Shown in pieces: positions 32,588-44,293 of a stretch of 64,000 nucleotides of DNA (positions are counted from its first letter, which is position 1; each line of letters begins with the position of its first letter). Both the position numbers and the translations under genes were made by a program. The notes beneath the pieces were generated by a model. That model saw only the letters and a list, made by a program, of their open reading frames with translations. It had not been told where the DNA came from and did no database searches. This stretch comes from Arachis hypogaea (lineage: Eukaryota; Streptophyta; Magnoliopsida; Fabales; Fabaceae). The stretch spans positions 67,661,649 to 67,725,648 of the forward strand of contig NC_092039.1 of NCBI RefSeq assembly GCF_003086295.3, in the 5' to 3' direction.

Positions 32588-34204
32588 TGGTGCACGAAAT
32601 TGTGATCATCAATGGCGTCATCAACATGGTACGCTCAATTGCAATCTCAACTCTTTATCACAACTTCGCACAACTAACCAGCAAATGCACTGGGTCGTCC
32701 AAGTAATAAACCTTACGCGAGTAAGGGTCGATCCCACGGAGATTGTTGGTATGAAGCAAGCTATGGTCATCTTGTAAATCTCAGTCAGGCGGATTCAAAT
32801 GTTTATGGAGGATTGATAATTAAAAGATGAATAAAACATAAAATAAAGATAGAAATACTTATGTAATTCATTGGTGAGAATTTCAGATAAGCGTATGGAG
32901 ATCCTTTGTCCCTTCCGTCTCTCTGCTTTCCTACTGTCTTCATCCAATCCTTCTTACTCCTTTCCATGGCAAGCTGTATGTTGGGCATCACCGTTGTCAA
33001 TGGCTACAGTCCCGTCCTCTCAGTGAAAATGTTCAACGCGCTCTGTCACAGCACGGCTATTCATCTGTCGGTTCTCGATCATGTCGGAATAGAATCCAGT
33101 GATTCTTTTGTGTCTGTCACTAACGCCCCACAATCGCAAGTTTAAAGCTCGTCACAGTCATTCAATCCTTAAATCCTACTCAGAATACCACAGACAAGGT
33201 TTAGACGTTTCGTATTCTCAAGAATGCCGCCATCAATTCTAGCTTATACCACGAAGATTCGGATTAAGAAATCCAAGAGATACACATTCAAGCCTTGTTT
33301 GCATGTAGAACGGAAGTGGTTGTCAGGCACGCGTGATGAGCGTCACATAATCATCACATTCATCAAGTTCTTGAGTGCGAATGAATATCTTGGAATAAGA
33401 ATAAGCTGAATTGAATAGAAGAACAATAGTAATTGCATTAATACTCGAGGTACAGCAAAGCTCCACACCTTAATCCATGGTGTGTAGAAACTCCACCGTT
33501 GAAAATACATAAGAACAAGGTCTAGGCATGGCCGAGAGGCCAGCCCCCATGATCTAAGAACTAGACGTCCAAAGATGAAAATACAATAGCAAAAGGTCCT
33601 ATTTATAGAGAACTAGTAGCTTAGGATTTACAAAAATGAGTAAATGACGTGAAAATCCACTTCTAGGCCCACTTGGTGTGTGCTTGGGCTGAGCATTGAA
33701 GCTTCTATGTGTAGAGACTTTTCTTGGAGTCAAACGCCAGCTTTTGTGCCAGTTTGGGCGTTTAACTCCCACTTCTGTGCCAGTTCCGGCGTTAAACGCC
33801 GGGCAGTCTTGAGCTGATTTGGAACGCCAATTTAGGCCATCAAATCTCAAGCAAAGTATGGACTATTATATCTTGCTGGAAAGCCCAAAATGTCTACTTT
33901 CTAACGCAATTGAGAGCGCGCCAATTGGGCTTCTGTAGCTCTAGAAAATCTACTTCGAGTGCAGGGAGGTCTGAATCCAACAACATCTACAGTCCTTTTC
34001 AGCCTCTGAATCAGATTTTTGCTCTGGTCCCTCAATTTCAGCTACAAAATACCTGAAATCACAGAAAAACACACAAACTCATAGTAAAGTTCAGAAAAGT
34101 GAATTTTAAATAAAAACTAATAAAAATATAATAAAAACTAACTAAAACATACTAAAAACATACTAAAAATAATGCCAAAAAGCGTATAAATTATCTGCTC
34201 ATCA
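32588..34204 (-). repeat. Solo LTR, FIDEL-like, minus strand
   Basis: It is 1,617 bp. Minus-strand ends are TGATGAGCAGATAATTTATA and AATTTCGTGCACCA. It is flanked by AAAGT at 32583-32587 and 34205-34209, with no internal region, so it is a solo LTR left by recombination between two LTRs. It has TATAAATA (33600-33607) and GGCGTTAAACGCCGG (33788). Confidence 0.95.
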
Positions 34205-34209
34205 AAAGT

Positions 34210-35340
34210 TCTTTACCTAGCTACCCAAATTTTCCCACTTTTGTATTGCATGCTCATGCACCAAATTTATTTTTGAATTTTGTCCCATGTGCATTGGTTT
34301 TTTTTTTTATTTTTACATTGGGGTAATTTTTGTATCCCCTTATTTAATTACTTAATAAAATAATTTTTTTTGAATGCACATGGTAATTTAATTAATTTGA
34401 TTTCACATGAGCATGCTTCCCAAATTTTGAAACAACTTATTCAATTTAATTCCCCCTTTTTTTCCTATCATCCCATGTTCCCATAAGATTTCCCACACTT
34501 AAATTATACACAATATCTATCTTAAGCTAACCAATGATTCAACTTGGGATTTTTTATTTTGTTTTTCTGCATAAGGCTAGTAGTGTGGTTATAAAACAGA
34601 AAAGGGGGTCAAAAAGGCTCAAAGGGCTAACAAAGGTGATTAAAAGGGTAGGCTATTTGGGATAAGTGAGCAAAATTAAAAATAATGGCCTAAATCATCT
34701 CTTGGTATGTATCTATATTCTATATTGGACATATAGATTAAAACAAAGTAAAGATTGCAAGCATAGAAAAGAAGTGCGAAACACACAAGAATGAAATCTA
34801 TGGTTGGATGTAACCATACAATTAAGCTCAAAACTCACAGGTTGTGTGATTTCTAGCTCGGAAATCATATATCAGTTATGTATGTCATGCAAGTAGAAAT
34901 CAAGAGTTTTCATTCAACTCAATGTAAATCTTAAGGTGGCCCTTAAAATCTTAGTGTTCCTCCTTGAAGAAATGTTGTTAACTAACTCACATTTGTTGTT
35001 ATATATATATATATAAGGTGTGTGGATTGTTTTGATTCTGTTATACTAAAGTTTCTAGTTTACTCTTTTATTTTCAATTAAACTAACTTATCATATGCTA
35101 AAAGGGTAAACTATACTAGTTAATCTACATATTCTATAACTAATAAGCTAAAAGTGCAAATTAAGCTAAAATATCTAAGATATATACAGCCCAAAGTGCA
35201 AAATGCAAAAATAAAATAAAAATATAGCAAAAGCAAAAGAAAAATTTGCAAGTACTAAAAGATAAAATAAAATACAGAAAATGAACAAAATAAGATAGAA
35301 GAGTCTTATAGTGGTTCACCAAAAAGATTCGCCAGAGATG
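34210..35340 (-). other. 3' non-coding tail of element D, second part
   Basis: This is AT-rich and continues the homology with the B and C tails, for example TTTCCCACACTTAAATTATAC, equivalent to the minus of 51615 and 58770. It has a short TA run at 34999-35015. No gene is seen. Confidence 0.55.
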
Positions 35341-35349
35341 GCGACCTCC

Positions 35350-35380
35350 CCACACTTAAATTATTACATCGTCCTTGATG
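35350..35380 (-). promoter_or_regulatory. AGGA-loop hairpin plus internal PPT-like tract, after ORF2 (element D)
   Basis: On the minus strand CATCA-AGGA-CGATG (four pairs plus one A/C mismatch, or G.T when read on the other strand) is followed by TTTAAGTGTGGGGAGGT. It lies just after the ORF2 stop, as in B and C. It is decayed relative to the other copies. Confidence 0.5.
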
Positions 35381-35385
35381 CTCTA

Positions 35386-36851
35386 TCAAGCTAGGTGTGA
35401 AGAAGTGTCATCTCTGGAAGGATGGGCTGCCGGTGTCTCTGTGGTAGGCTGAGGGTCTGAAGTCTCTGTGAGTGTAGGAGGAGCTACCTGCTGAAGCGGA
35501 GGCTCTATCTGTAGAGAAATCTCCGGATCAGCGGTCTGTATCTGGTGGTTCTCCTCATGGTGTAGTGCAGCCTGCTCAGGTCCTCCTTGCTCAGCCTGGG
35601 CATGTGCCTCCTCCTCATGATCACTCGCCTCCGCCTCAGATGTCTCAGAAGGTGTGTCAAGCTCGGAGGGGATGTCGCTGTCGGATCGAATCATCAACTT
35701 GAGGTGCTCATAGCGGCGCTTGTGGCGACGCTCAGACCTCTCATAACGTCACCTGTGGCGGTGTTCCATCTGATCCAAGTGGTCAAAGAATCAGTGCACC
35801 AGATGATAAACGGGCTCAGGAATAGGTGGAGGTGCAGGGGATGGAGCTGGGGCAGTGGATGCTGAAGGGGCAGCTGAAGATGTGGCTGCCTCAGCAGAAG
35901 CAGAAAGGAAAGGCGGCCTGTAACCCAAGGCTTGGAACTTCCTTCTATGAGGGATAGTCTTCTTGTAGTCTATAGCAGTTGGATTCTCATCAGCAAGCTC
36001 CCAGGGCACGTCAGCTTGGCGGCCTAGCTGGGTGATCAGATAAGGGAAAGGGAGAGTGCCTCTGACATGGACCCTGGCCATATAATACCTGATGAAACGG
36101 GGAAGATATAGGTCCTTACCCTCCATCACACACCAGATGAGGGTGATCATAGCAGCGGGTACCTCTGTCTCATGAGTGCTCGGCATAATGTAATTACTCA
36201 GAATCTGCTGCCAAAGCCGAGCCTCATCATTCAAATACATCAGCTTGATTCCCTTAGGTACCACTGTACTTTTTCTCATGACCCATGGGGCAGTAGGATC
36301 AAGGGCTATTCTCTGTTTGACTGCGTCCCAGTCAAATCGCATATACCTCATATCCTCTTTAGCCTGTTGGTAACCGTTAGGCTGATCTGACTTAGGCTAA
36401 AGCTGGAAGATGTCCTCAATAGCTTCCTCAGTGATCAAGATTTGCTTCCCTCTGAGGTGCACTGCATCCAGGGAAGTCTTGAAATAGTTGCAGTAAAATT
36501 CTCTGACCCAGGAAGCATTAACTTTAGTCAAGTTTCTTTCCAAGAAGAACTAGCCTTGCTGTTTTATCTGGTCGGAGGTGTACTGGGTGAGTTCTTCTGG
36601 AATTTTAAGAGTTCTTTCTAGGTAGAGGTTCCTGGAAGTTGCAAAGACAGGATATTCCAGTTCACAGTATCGGTTTGCAAACTTGATTTAGTCTGTTGCA
36701 GGTACTAATTGATCAGCCTTTTCCTGCGGATTAAAATTCTTCTCCCGTCAAGAATCATCATGCAAAATATCGAGGATGGTCATAGAGGATTCGCCTCTCT
36801 TCCTTTTGCCTTTAGTGGCCTTAGCCTTTCCCTTACTTTTGGGATCAGACA
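35386..36851 (-). pseudogene. ORF2, plant-specific transposon protein (element D)
   Basis: On the minus strand it starts MSDPKSKGKAKATKGKRKRG, a basic N-terminus as in F, B and C. One frame can be followed to 35386 through about six stops. Conserved parts are WVREFYCNYFKT, RLWQQILSNYIMPSTHET and VRGTLPFPYLITQL, which match F 10380-10600. The tail is alanine/proline-rich (SAAPSASTAPAPSPAPPP) and then acidic (SDSDIPSELDTPSETSEAEASDHEEEAHAQ, here only described as S/E-rich). This is the fullest ORF2 of the TGATAAACC family in the window. The function is unknown. Confidence 0.75.
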
Positions 36852-38279
36852 TCCTGAAAAGCGGAAGTAGCAGGATATAATTGAAGAATGAAAGCAGAAA
36901 AATAAGTAGGCAAGTAGGAATTATCAATATATGCATAAAGGCAAAAGAGCAGTAGAAGCATGAATTGAGTCAAATATATGTGCATTTTGGATTGTATTCG
37001 AGTTAAAAGTCTGAAAATAAAAATCACAATCCAAAATATATGATAAGTGGAATTCAAGTTAATTAGGAAAAATAGTAATCATGCCTTGAGTTAAAAAGTT
37101 AAAGTAGTTAGGTAAAAAGAGAAGTCAGAAAGTTAGAAATTTAAAGCAGTTAGTTAGTAAAAAGAAAGTTAAAGTAAGTGGCATGAAAATGGGTTTCCTA
37201 GTTAACAATAAATTCACAAATTTAAAGAACAATCAACTCATATTCAAACAAAGATGTCAGTTTATTGATGATAATTCAGATAGATAAAAGAATTGCAAAA
37301 TTAAAATGAAATCATCAATAATGTAATTTATTAACCAGGGAACCAGAAAGAAATAAGAATGTTAGCCCATGCATTCATGAATTGGTTTGGTTATAGCCAA
37401 TTAGTGCAAAATTCTAAATTGCCAAAACCAATACATGAATGGAGTTGAGTGAAACAATTTGCTGAAAAATTTGGGCAGCATTCCGGCTAAAATTGGATGT
37501 TCCTAGGTAATAGACAGCAAGAAAATCAGTTCATATGTCATTTAAATAGTGCTGAAAAGATTAACAAATAGCAAGAACATTAGAGAACAGGTTAACAGCA
37601 GCATCAAACATGAAAGAACAACATATGAACATCATCATCATCACAGCAAATTCAGAATTACGAAACAGGTAACAAGAACGGCGCAATTATCAGGCCTAAT
37701 TCCACTAACCACATCCTAGCTACTTAATCACCTAAATTCCACTACAATTATACATCTCTAACTATCCTAATTTGAACAAAAACTGTAAAATATGCAACTA
37801 ACTAACTAATGATAGAGGAATCGGTATTCGGTAGAACCTGGTGTGTGTATGAATAGTAATCAGACATAGAGAGATGGAGGGAATGTGGTGATGGTGTTGC
37901 TGACGCGGCGGTGATGGGAGGGGTAGCGTGGTGGCGGTCCGAGGTGGTGGCAGGGGTGGGTTTGTGGTGCTGGGTTAAGGTTAAGGGAAGGGTAAGGAAA
38001 GAAGATGGGGGCGAGGGTTGTGGGGCTATGGTGGTAGTCGGTAGTGATGGGAGGTAGCGCGGTGGTGGCGGCTCAGTGAGGTGGCACGGCAGTGGAGGGA
38101 GTGAAAGGGAAGAAGAGGTGGGGGAGGAAAAGAGAAGAAAGAAGATAGAGGGGATGTCGCAGGGTGGTACAGCGGTAGGGGTGGCTGGGGGTGATGGTGG
38201 TTAGGTGGTTGGGGAGGGGTGAAGAGGGAGTGCAGAGGGGAGAAAGGAGGGAAAGTGGTGACGAGGGAGGGATATGGTT
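36852..38279 (-). other. Leader before ORF2 in element D
   Basis: The minus strand is pyrimidine-rich, ending CTTTTCAGGATG-like at the ORF2 start. From 37830 to 38279 it is a G/T-rich (plus) imperfect repeat of GGTGGT/GGGAGG. Open frames on the minus strand at 38026-38355 are proline/serine runs from composition. Confidence 0.5.
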
Positions 38280-38688
38280 TCGCGTGGTTAGGGTAAGTAA
38301 TTTCAAATCCACGCGAGCAAGCGGCAGCGTGGATTATGCGAAAATGCAACGACACGGAAATGTCATTAACGCGATTGCGTGAATGGGGGATAATGAAATT
38401 GACGTGTTCGCGTGAGACACACGTACGCGTTACTCAGAATTGTGCTAAACGCACGATTCCAGCATTGTTGCGGCGCAACTCTCTGTTCAATTAAAATGTT
38501 CACGCGACGCGTGCGCGTCGCTCACGCTATCGCGTGGGTTGTGTGAAGTGAAAGTGACGCGTTCGCGTGGGCCAATTTGTGCTAAATGCACACCAGCCGC
38601 ACGATTCCAGCCCAACTTTCTGGGTGTTGGATCTTTACACTGATTTCTAATCGACGTCCACACGTGGCCTGCGCGCTCGCGTGGTGTG

Positions 38689-38690
<2 letters not shown>
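38280..38690 (-). repeat. CACGCG-type palindrome array (element D)
   Basis: Units such as GACGCGTGCGCGTCGCTCACG and ACACGTACGCGTTACTC are interspersed with CGGCGCAACTCTCTGTTC (38470). It is the inverted counterpart of the arrays in F, B and C. Confidence 0.8.

Positions 38691-38691
<1 letters not shown>

Positions 38692-38735
<44 letters not shown>
38692..38735 (+). repeat. (TA)n microsatellite
   Basis: About 22 TA repeats lie at the edge of the palindrome array of D. Confidence 0.98.
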
Positions 38736-38737
<2 letters not shown>

Positions 38738-38856
38738 ATGCAAAATACAATGCTAATGTGGATGCTATGAATAATTCCAGGTTCAATAAAATAAAATTAA
38801 AAAAACTCAAAAATAAACAAAACGAAATAAAATTGAAAATGGAACGATCATACCAT

Positions 38857-38874
38857 GGTGGGTTGTCTCCCACC
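38857..38874 (-). promoter_or_regulatory. Post-ORF1 stem-loop, GGTGGG stem (element D)
   Basis: On the minus strand GGTGGG-AGACAA-CCCACC is preceded by GCGCTA, 50 nt after the ORF1 stop. It is identical to B and C. Confidence 0.72.
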
Positions 38875-38923
38875 TAGCGCTTTTGGTTAAAGTCCTTAAG
38901 TTGGACATTTGATGAGCTTCCTG

Positions 38924-39785
38924 TTATGGTGGCTTGTGTTTGTATTCATCCAAAAATATCCACCAATGTTTGGAGTTCCAACAGTCTCCGGGGTCCCAAA
39001 CAAGGCATGTAAAGCCCTTGAGCAGTTTCAAATAGGTTCTCAGGCTTCCGGGGTGATGAATGTCAGAACAGATTCCAGGATCCCAAACCTTGCTTTTGCA
39101 TCCGTCTTTGTCTCGATTTATATTTTTCCAGCCGGGTGGTTTGAAAGTTGTATTCTCACCAGGATGACCAAACATCGTCCGAGACCTAACTAATCAAACT
39201 ATGTACCAATCCTTGCTCCTCAAATTGAAGTGTGAAACCTCATTGAATCTTTCATACCAACTATGAGTGCGAGTCATTTCCCTTTTACTCTTAAAGCCGT
39301 AAAGAGCTCTAAGTTGGCCATCTGTTTCAAGTAAACCATATTCAACTGGAAAAGTAAAGATAAAAGCTAAGGATTTTACCCACTTGAAGTTTGTATTGGG
39401 CGGTAATGGCCTTGGGATAGGTGTGTCCAGTGGTTTTGCAAGCTCTACTCCCTTGTAGTCTTCTGTGAATTCTTCCACTTTTTTGCGAATTTCTTCAACT
39501 GCAACCACGTCTTGATCAGAGTCTTCGATATCTTCCTCATCACTTGAGTCATAATTAGGAGGTTGAGAAAAGTCTACCTCTGTATCATCTTCGTATTCAC
39601 TTGGGGAAGATTCTTCTATCTCAAAGAATTCACTTGCGGATGCAAGTTCATTACCAGGAGAACTTGACTTGTGATTATCATCATCAAGGAAACCTGCTTC
39701 TTGAGTTGTTCCGTCCAGTTCTTCATAAGATACCTGCTTTGGGGGTTGTGCACTTGATGACTGCGCATCATGTACCCTTTTTCTT
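38924..39785 (-). pseudogene. ORF1 of a non-autonomous element, 3' part (element D)
   Basis: One minus-strand frame runs from about 39785 to the stop at 38924, broken by TGA at 39194-39196. The order is an acidic region rich in D, E and S (39510-39780), the conserved block FKWVKSLAFIFTFPVEYGLLE and TDGQLRALYG, then the tryptophan-rich end (MFGHPGENTTFKPPGW, DGCKSKVWDPGI, CLVWDPGDCWNSKHWW, DEYKHKPP). B and C share this plan. The N-terminus is lost at the junction with element A. It is not gag by any motif I can see; the function is unknown. Confidence 0.75.
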
Positions 39786-39789
39786 ATCT

Positions 39790-42177
39790 AAAAGGACCAT
39801 AAAAGAGCATAATCTCATTTATCAATGCAATTTCATGAATTAAATGATATATATTATGGTACATTGCTTTGAAATGGGTTTGTGTTGAATTTCAGGTGTA
39901 AAGAGCAACAAAAAGGAAAGAAAATAACATATGAAGTTAGGCGTGCCACTTGAAGCTATGGGCGTCGCACGCCAAGCCAACATTCCAGCAAAGAAGGTTG
40001 AAGAATTTCACATGGGCGTGCCACTTGGAGCTATGGGCATGGAACGCCAAGTTGTGAAGCCAAGTCTCAAAGATGGCGTGCCACTTGGTGCTATGGGCGT
40101 GGCACGCCAAGTTTGTGAAGCCAAGATATCAAAGAGGGCGTGCCACTTGGTATTTTGGGCATGCCACGCCAGGCTTAAGTTCCAGAGGAGTGATTTTGAG
40201 CCCCACTATGGGCGTGGCACGCCAAGAAGTGGGCGTGGCACGCCGGGGCATATGCCAGCCTGATCTCCTCTCAATCAAATGAAGATATCTTGGGTTACAC
40301 AACTCCAAATCGGGTGATTCTAGTGCCATTAGAAAGTAGACATCCAGAGCTTTCCAACCATATATAACACTTTATGATGGACACTGGAATTGATGAATAT
40401 ATTGACCCCAAAAACACAGCGAGCAAAAGACGTCACTGCAGAGTTATCAGTCTGACCTCTTCTTCTTCAAAGGGACATAACTTGAGTTGTAGAAGTTCAA
40501 ATGATGTGATCTTGGTGGCGTTGGAAATATGACATCAAGATCCAATGATATATAACACTCTTGGATGGACGTTAAAAATGGAGGTACAAAAGGCCATTAA
40601 TTCAGCATTGCAAAACATGGGCGTGCCACTTGATATCGAAGGCGTGGCACGCCAGCTTTATTTTCATAATGGGCGTGCCACTTGGGGTTCTGGGTGTGGC
40701 ACACCAGTTCTAATGGCAAGAGAGCATCATTTAAGGCATGGCACGCCAAAGAGTGGGCGTGGCACGCCAGTTTCATAATATATGGGCATGGCACGCCAGA
40801 GAGTGGGCGTGGCACGCCGGGCTACCTGACAGACTGACCTATCCACCTTCAAATGGGCATAACTTGAGCTACAGAGGTCCAAATGAGTTGATTTCAAAGG
40901 CGTTGGAAAGATAACATCCAGAGCTTTCCAAAAATATATAATAATTTATAGTAGACATTCATTTTGAAGCCCAGCCAACTCCATACTTTCAACGTTGCAA
41001 AGTGGGTCATACTCCAAAGGGCAAAATCAAGTGGGAGTGGCACTTGGAACCACACGCCAACTTCTCCCTACAACCCTCAACCTTCAATCAAGCCCACTCC
41101 AACTCTCATTTAAGCCATACTTATCAATCAATCTAGGCCACAAGAAGAGTCTAGAATAGTTTATTTTCATTTCATTGTAACTTGCTTTTAATTTCATTTA
41201 AGTTTGTAATTTAGGAGAGCCTATATAAGGGCCTTAGCTTCATAGAATTACTCATGTTGGATTGGAGGAAGTCTTAGGACCCTCTTCATTCACCATCAAT
41301 TTCTTCTCTTTTCTTTCTTACCTTGTAAATATGTTAGCTATGAATCTCTCTAACTCTTTCCATTGGGAAAGAGAGCTCTATTATTTTTCAATGGATTGAT
41401 TGTTTTTATTCTTCTTCTTCTCTTCATCTCTCTTTGATTTACTTGAAAGAATTTTGTTCTTCATTATAGCATTCAATTATCTTGGAAAAGAGATTGAATG
41501 CAATTGAGTTTTATGGGAACCTTGGAAGAGGAAACATAAAACCATGCTTGAAATTCTTTCTCACACTTGAATAGATTTGGGTTTTGGTGTTTGGATATGG
41601 TGATATATAATCATCCCTCTACTTGGATCTAGGAAAGTGTGTGGTATAATCAGGGACCATTCTTCACGTCTTCTCATGAGCAATTAGACCAAGGAATTGG
41701 CTATTGATCAAGATTTGAGAGATTGAATCACCAAGGGATTGGGGTTCAATCAATCATGATTGCCAAGAGGTCAATGAGCTGCATGATTGAAGATGAGATG
41801 AAGTCAATTAATCTAGAGAATGCAATACCTCTTGATCCCAATGTTTATTTTCCTTTCTTTTATTTACTTTATGGTTATTTATATTTTATGCACTTTACAT
41901 TTCCAGCACTTTACTTTCTTGTACATTACTTTCCTTGCCATTTACTTTTCTTGCACTTTATTGCTTTCATTTACTTTCATGTCATTTACATTTCTGGATG
42001 CTTATCACCCAATTATGAATAGTCTAACTAGGATAATTAATCAACTATTGCTTGCTTAATCCAATTAATCTCTGTGGATATGATCCCACTCCATTGTGGG
42101 TTATTACTTGACGACAATTTTGGTGCGCTTGCCAAAAGAACGGATTCATTTTATATGTGGGTAGTGAATTCCGGTCA
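39790..42177 (+). repeat. 5' LTR of element A (left end uncertain)
   Basis: The right end is taken at TTCCGGTCA, ten bases before the PBS. The left end is placed where element D's ORF1 stops near 39788; no clear TG start or target duplication was found, so it may be truncated. It holds two palindrome clusters, three copies of the CATAACTTGAG/GGAAAG module (40300-40380, 40470-40560, 40855-40945), and the U5 sequence CTCTGTGGATATGATCCCAC. Confidence 0.7.
39939..40820 (+). repeat. GGCGTGCCACTTGG/GGCGTGGCACGCCA array in the LTR of A
   Basis: Two clusters (39939-40258 and 40619-40820) of units of about 60 bp alternate GGGCGTGCCACTTGG and GGGCGTGGCACGCCAAG. The two half-sites are inverted relatives. 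Small open frames here are repeat translations. Confidence 0.87.
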
Positions 42178-42187
42178 TTAAGCTTTA

Positions 42188-42205
42188 TGGCACCGTTGCC
42201 GGGGA
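42188..42205 (+). promoter_or_regulatory. Primer-binding site (element A)
   Basis: TGGCACCGTTGCCGGGGA is identical to the site of G and one base from the tRNA-Asp complement. Confidence 0.87.
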
Positions 42206-42456
42206 TTGGCTTAAATTTGACAGTGATTAAATTGGTTGGAGAGCTAGATTAAGCAATTTAAATTCCTTGTTAATTTAATTTCTTTTATTTAGCAATTTTT
42301 TTATTTTATTTTTAGCTCTATTTCCTTCTTCCTTGATTATCCATATTTCCACTCTTCTAACTGTTTGATCAATTGCACCACTCACACTAAGAACTACTCT
42401 AACAAAAGTAATTTCTTCATCCATTTTCTTTCGTGCTTTTTGCCTTGATTGGTTGT

Positions 42457-44293
42457 ATGACAGGTAGGAGAAGTGGAGATTCAACTTCCTTTGATTCTGA
42501 ACCTGAGAGGACCTTCCTTAGATTAAGGAGGGAAGAAAGAGGGAAGAGAGTCGTTGGTGCTGAGGAAGAGGAAGAGTATTTTGAAACAAACATGGAGGAG
42601 AATATGGAGAATCATCATGAGGAGGAAGTTCATAACCATGCCAGAGGAGGCCCAGTCAATCATGATGTGTAAGAAAGGGGAGTCTTAGGCTCATACATCA
42701 ACCCAAACCCAGGGAATTGTGGCAGCAGCATCCTAAAGCCAACAATTCATGTCAATAACTTTGAGCTGAAGCCTCAGCTCATGACACTTGTTCAGAATAA
42801 TTGCTCATATGGAGGAAGTGCCTAAGAAGACCTTAATCAACATCTCAGCACATTCTTGAGGATATGTGATACTGTAAAGTCCAACGGGGTACACCCTGAC
42901 ATCTACAAACTACTCTTGTTCCCTTTCTCACTCAGAGATAAGGCAGCAAAGTGGTTGGAATCATTCCCCAAGGATAGCCTAACTACATGGGAGGAGGTCG
43001 TGAATAGATTCCTTGCAAGATTTTACCCTCCACAAAGAATCAATAGGCTGAGAGCTGAGGTGCAAACTTTTAGACAACAAGATGGAGAAACACTCTATGA
43101 GGCCTGGGAGAGATTCAAAGATCAGACAAGAAGATGCCTACTGGAAATGTTCAATGGGTGGGTACAACTACATATCCTTTATGAGAGACTATCCTATGAA
43201 GCAAAGAAGGCAGTGGATCATTCTTCAGGAGGCTCACTCAACAAAAAGAAAACCATTGAAGAGGCCATAGATGTCATTGAGACTGTAGCTGAAAATGAGT
43301 ATTTCTATGCCTTAGAAAGGACTCAGAAGAAGGGAGTGCTAGAGCTCGATTATATAGATGCTCTGTTAGCTCAAAACAAGGCAATTGCAGCACAAATAGC
43401 AGCCTTAATCAAGAGGATAGAGGCCAACCAAGCCTCAGTCATTCAAGACCAAACTCCTCAAAAAGAAGGGAATACACCAGAATCTGAAGGTGACTGGGAA
43501 CAAGCTAATTATGTGAACAATTCATCCAGAGCACCATATGACCCACACTCTAAGACATACAACCCAGGTTGGAAGAATCACCCAAACTTTAGGTGGGGAA
43601 ATCAACAAAACCAAAAACCAGGACTACAACAAGCCTTATCCATCAAATCAGCATCCCAACCACAACCTCAAACATCAAACAGGGAACTATGGACCCTACC
43701 ATAACTCACAAAACATATCATACCATAACAACCAACCCATACACAACAACCTCAATCAAGATGCATCATCCTCAACTATGCAATCATGCGAAATCAAGAG
43801 CAACTTTGATAGGATGGAGGCTGCAATAGCACAACTGTCATCCCAGATTACAGGGGTAGTCTCTTCCCACATGGACAGACAAGCACAAACTGACAGAAGG
43901 ATATATGCTAATCAAGAGGAATACATGTCAAATCTGAAAAATCAAAGTGCAGCAATCTCAAAGTTGGAAGCACAAGTGGGGATTTTGTCCAAGAAAATCC
44001 CACTTCCCATACACACATTTTCCAGCGATACCATGGCTAACCCAAGAGGAGAATGCAAAGGCATAACTCTAAGAAATGGGAAGGTTGTAGAGGAAGGAGG
44101 CCCAAGCAAAGATAATCATGAAGAGGATGCATCAAAACATGGGAACGAGGATGAAGGGGAGATCCCAGCTTCACCTCCACCAAAACCAGTCTTGAAGCCC
44201 TATGTGCCAAAGGCACCATACCCACAAAGACTGAGAAAAGATGGGAAAGATGGTCAGTTCTCTAAGTTCCTAGAGATCTTCAAGAGGCTCTAA
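42457..44293 (+). pseudogene. gag: gag (element A)
   Basis: The ATG at 42457 gives MTGRRSGDSTSFDSEPERTF, an acidic N-terminus. Stops lie at 42670-42672 and 42823-42825. The gag domain follows: FELKPQLMTLVQNN, RICDTVKSNGVHPDIYK, WLESFPKDSLTTWEEV, RFYPPQRINRLRAE and ERLSYEAKKAVDHSSGGS. A frame change near 43620-43635 leads to an asparagine/histidine-rich stretch (YHNNQPIHNNLNQ), a coiled coil and a proline-rich end, stopping at TAA 44291-44293. No CCHC knuckle is seen. Confidence 0.88.

Larger units (their letters stand above)
30569..39788 (-). mobile_element. Element D: truncated non-autonomous element, minus strand
   Basis: On the minus strand it holds part of ORF1, a hairpin, a palindrome array, ORF2, hairpins/PPT and the 3' LTR. 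The 5' LTR, PBS and ORF1 start are missing, cut off where element A's LTR begins near 39790. A solo FIDEL-like LTR (32588-34204) sits inside. It has no gag or pol. Confidence 0.83.

Noticed and set aside
38026..38355. Proline-rich minus-strand frame of 109 codons
   Set aside because: Low-complexity GGT/GGG repeats in D; no counterpart in B, C or F.
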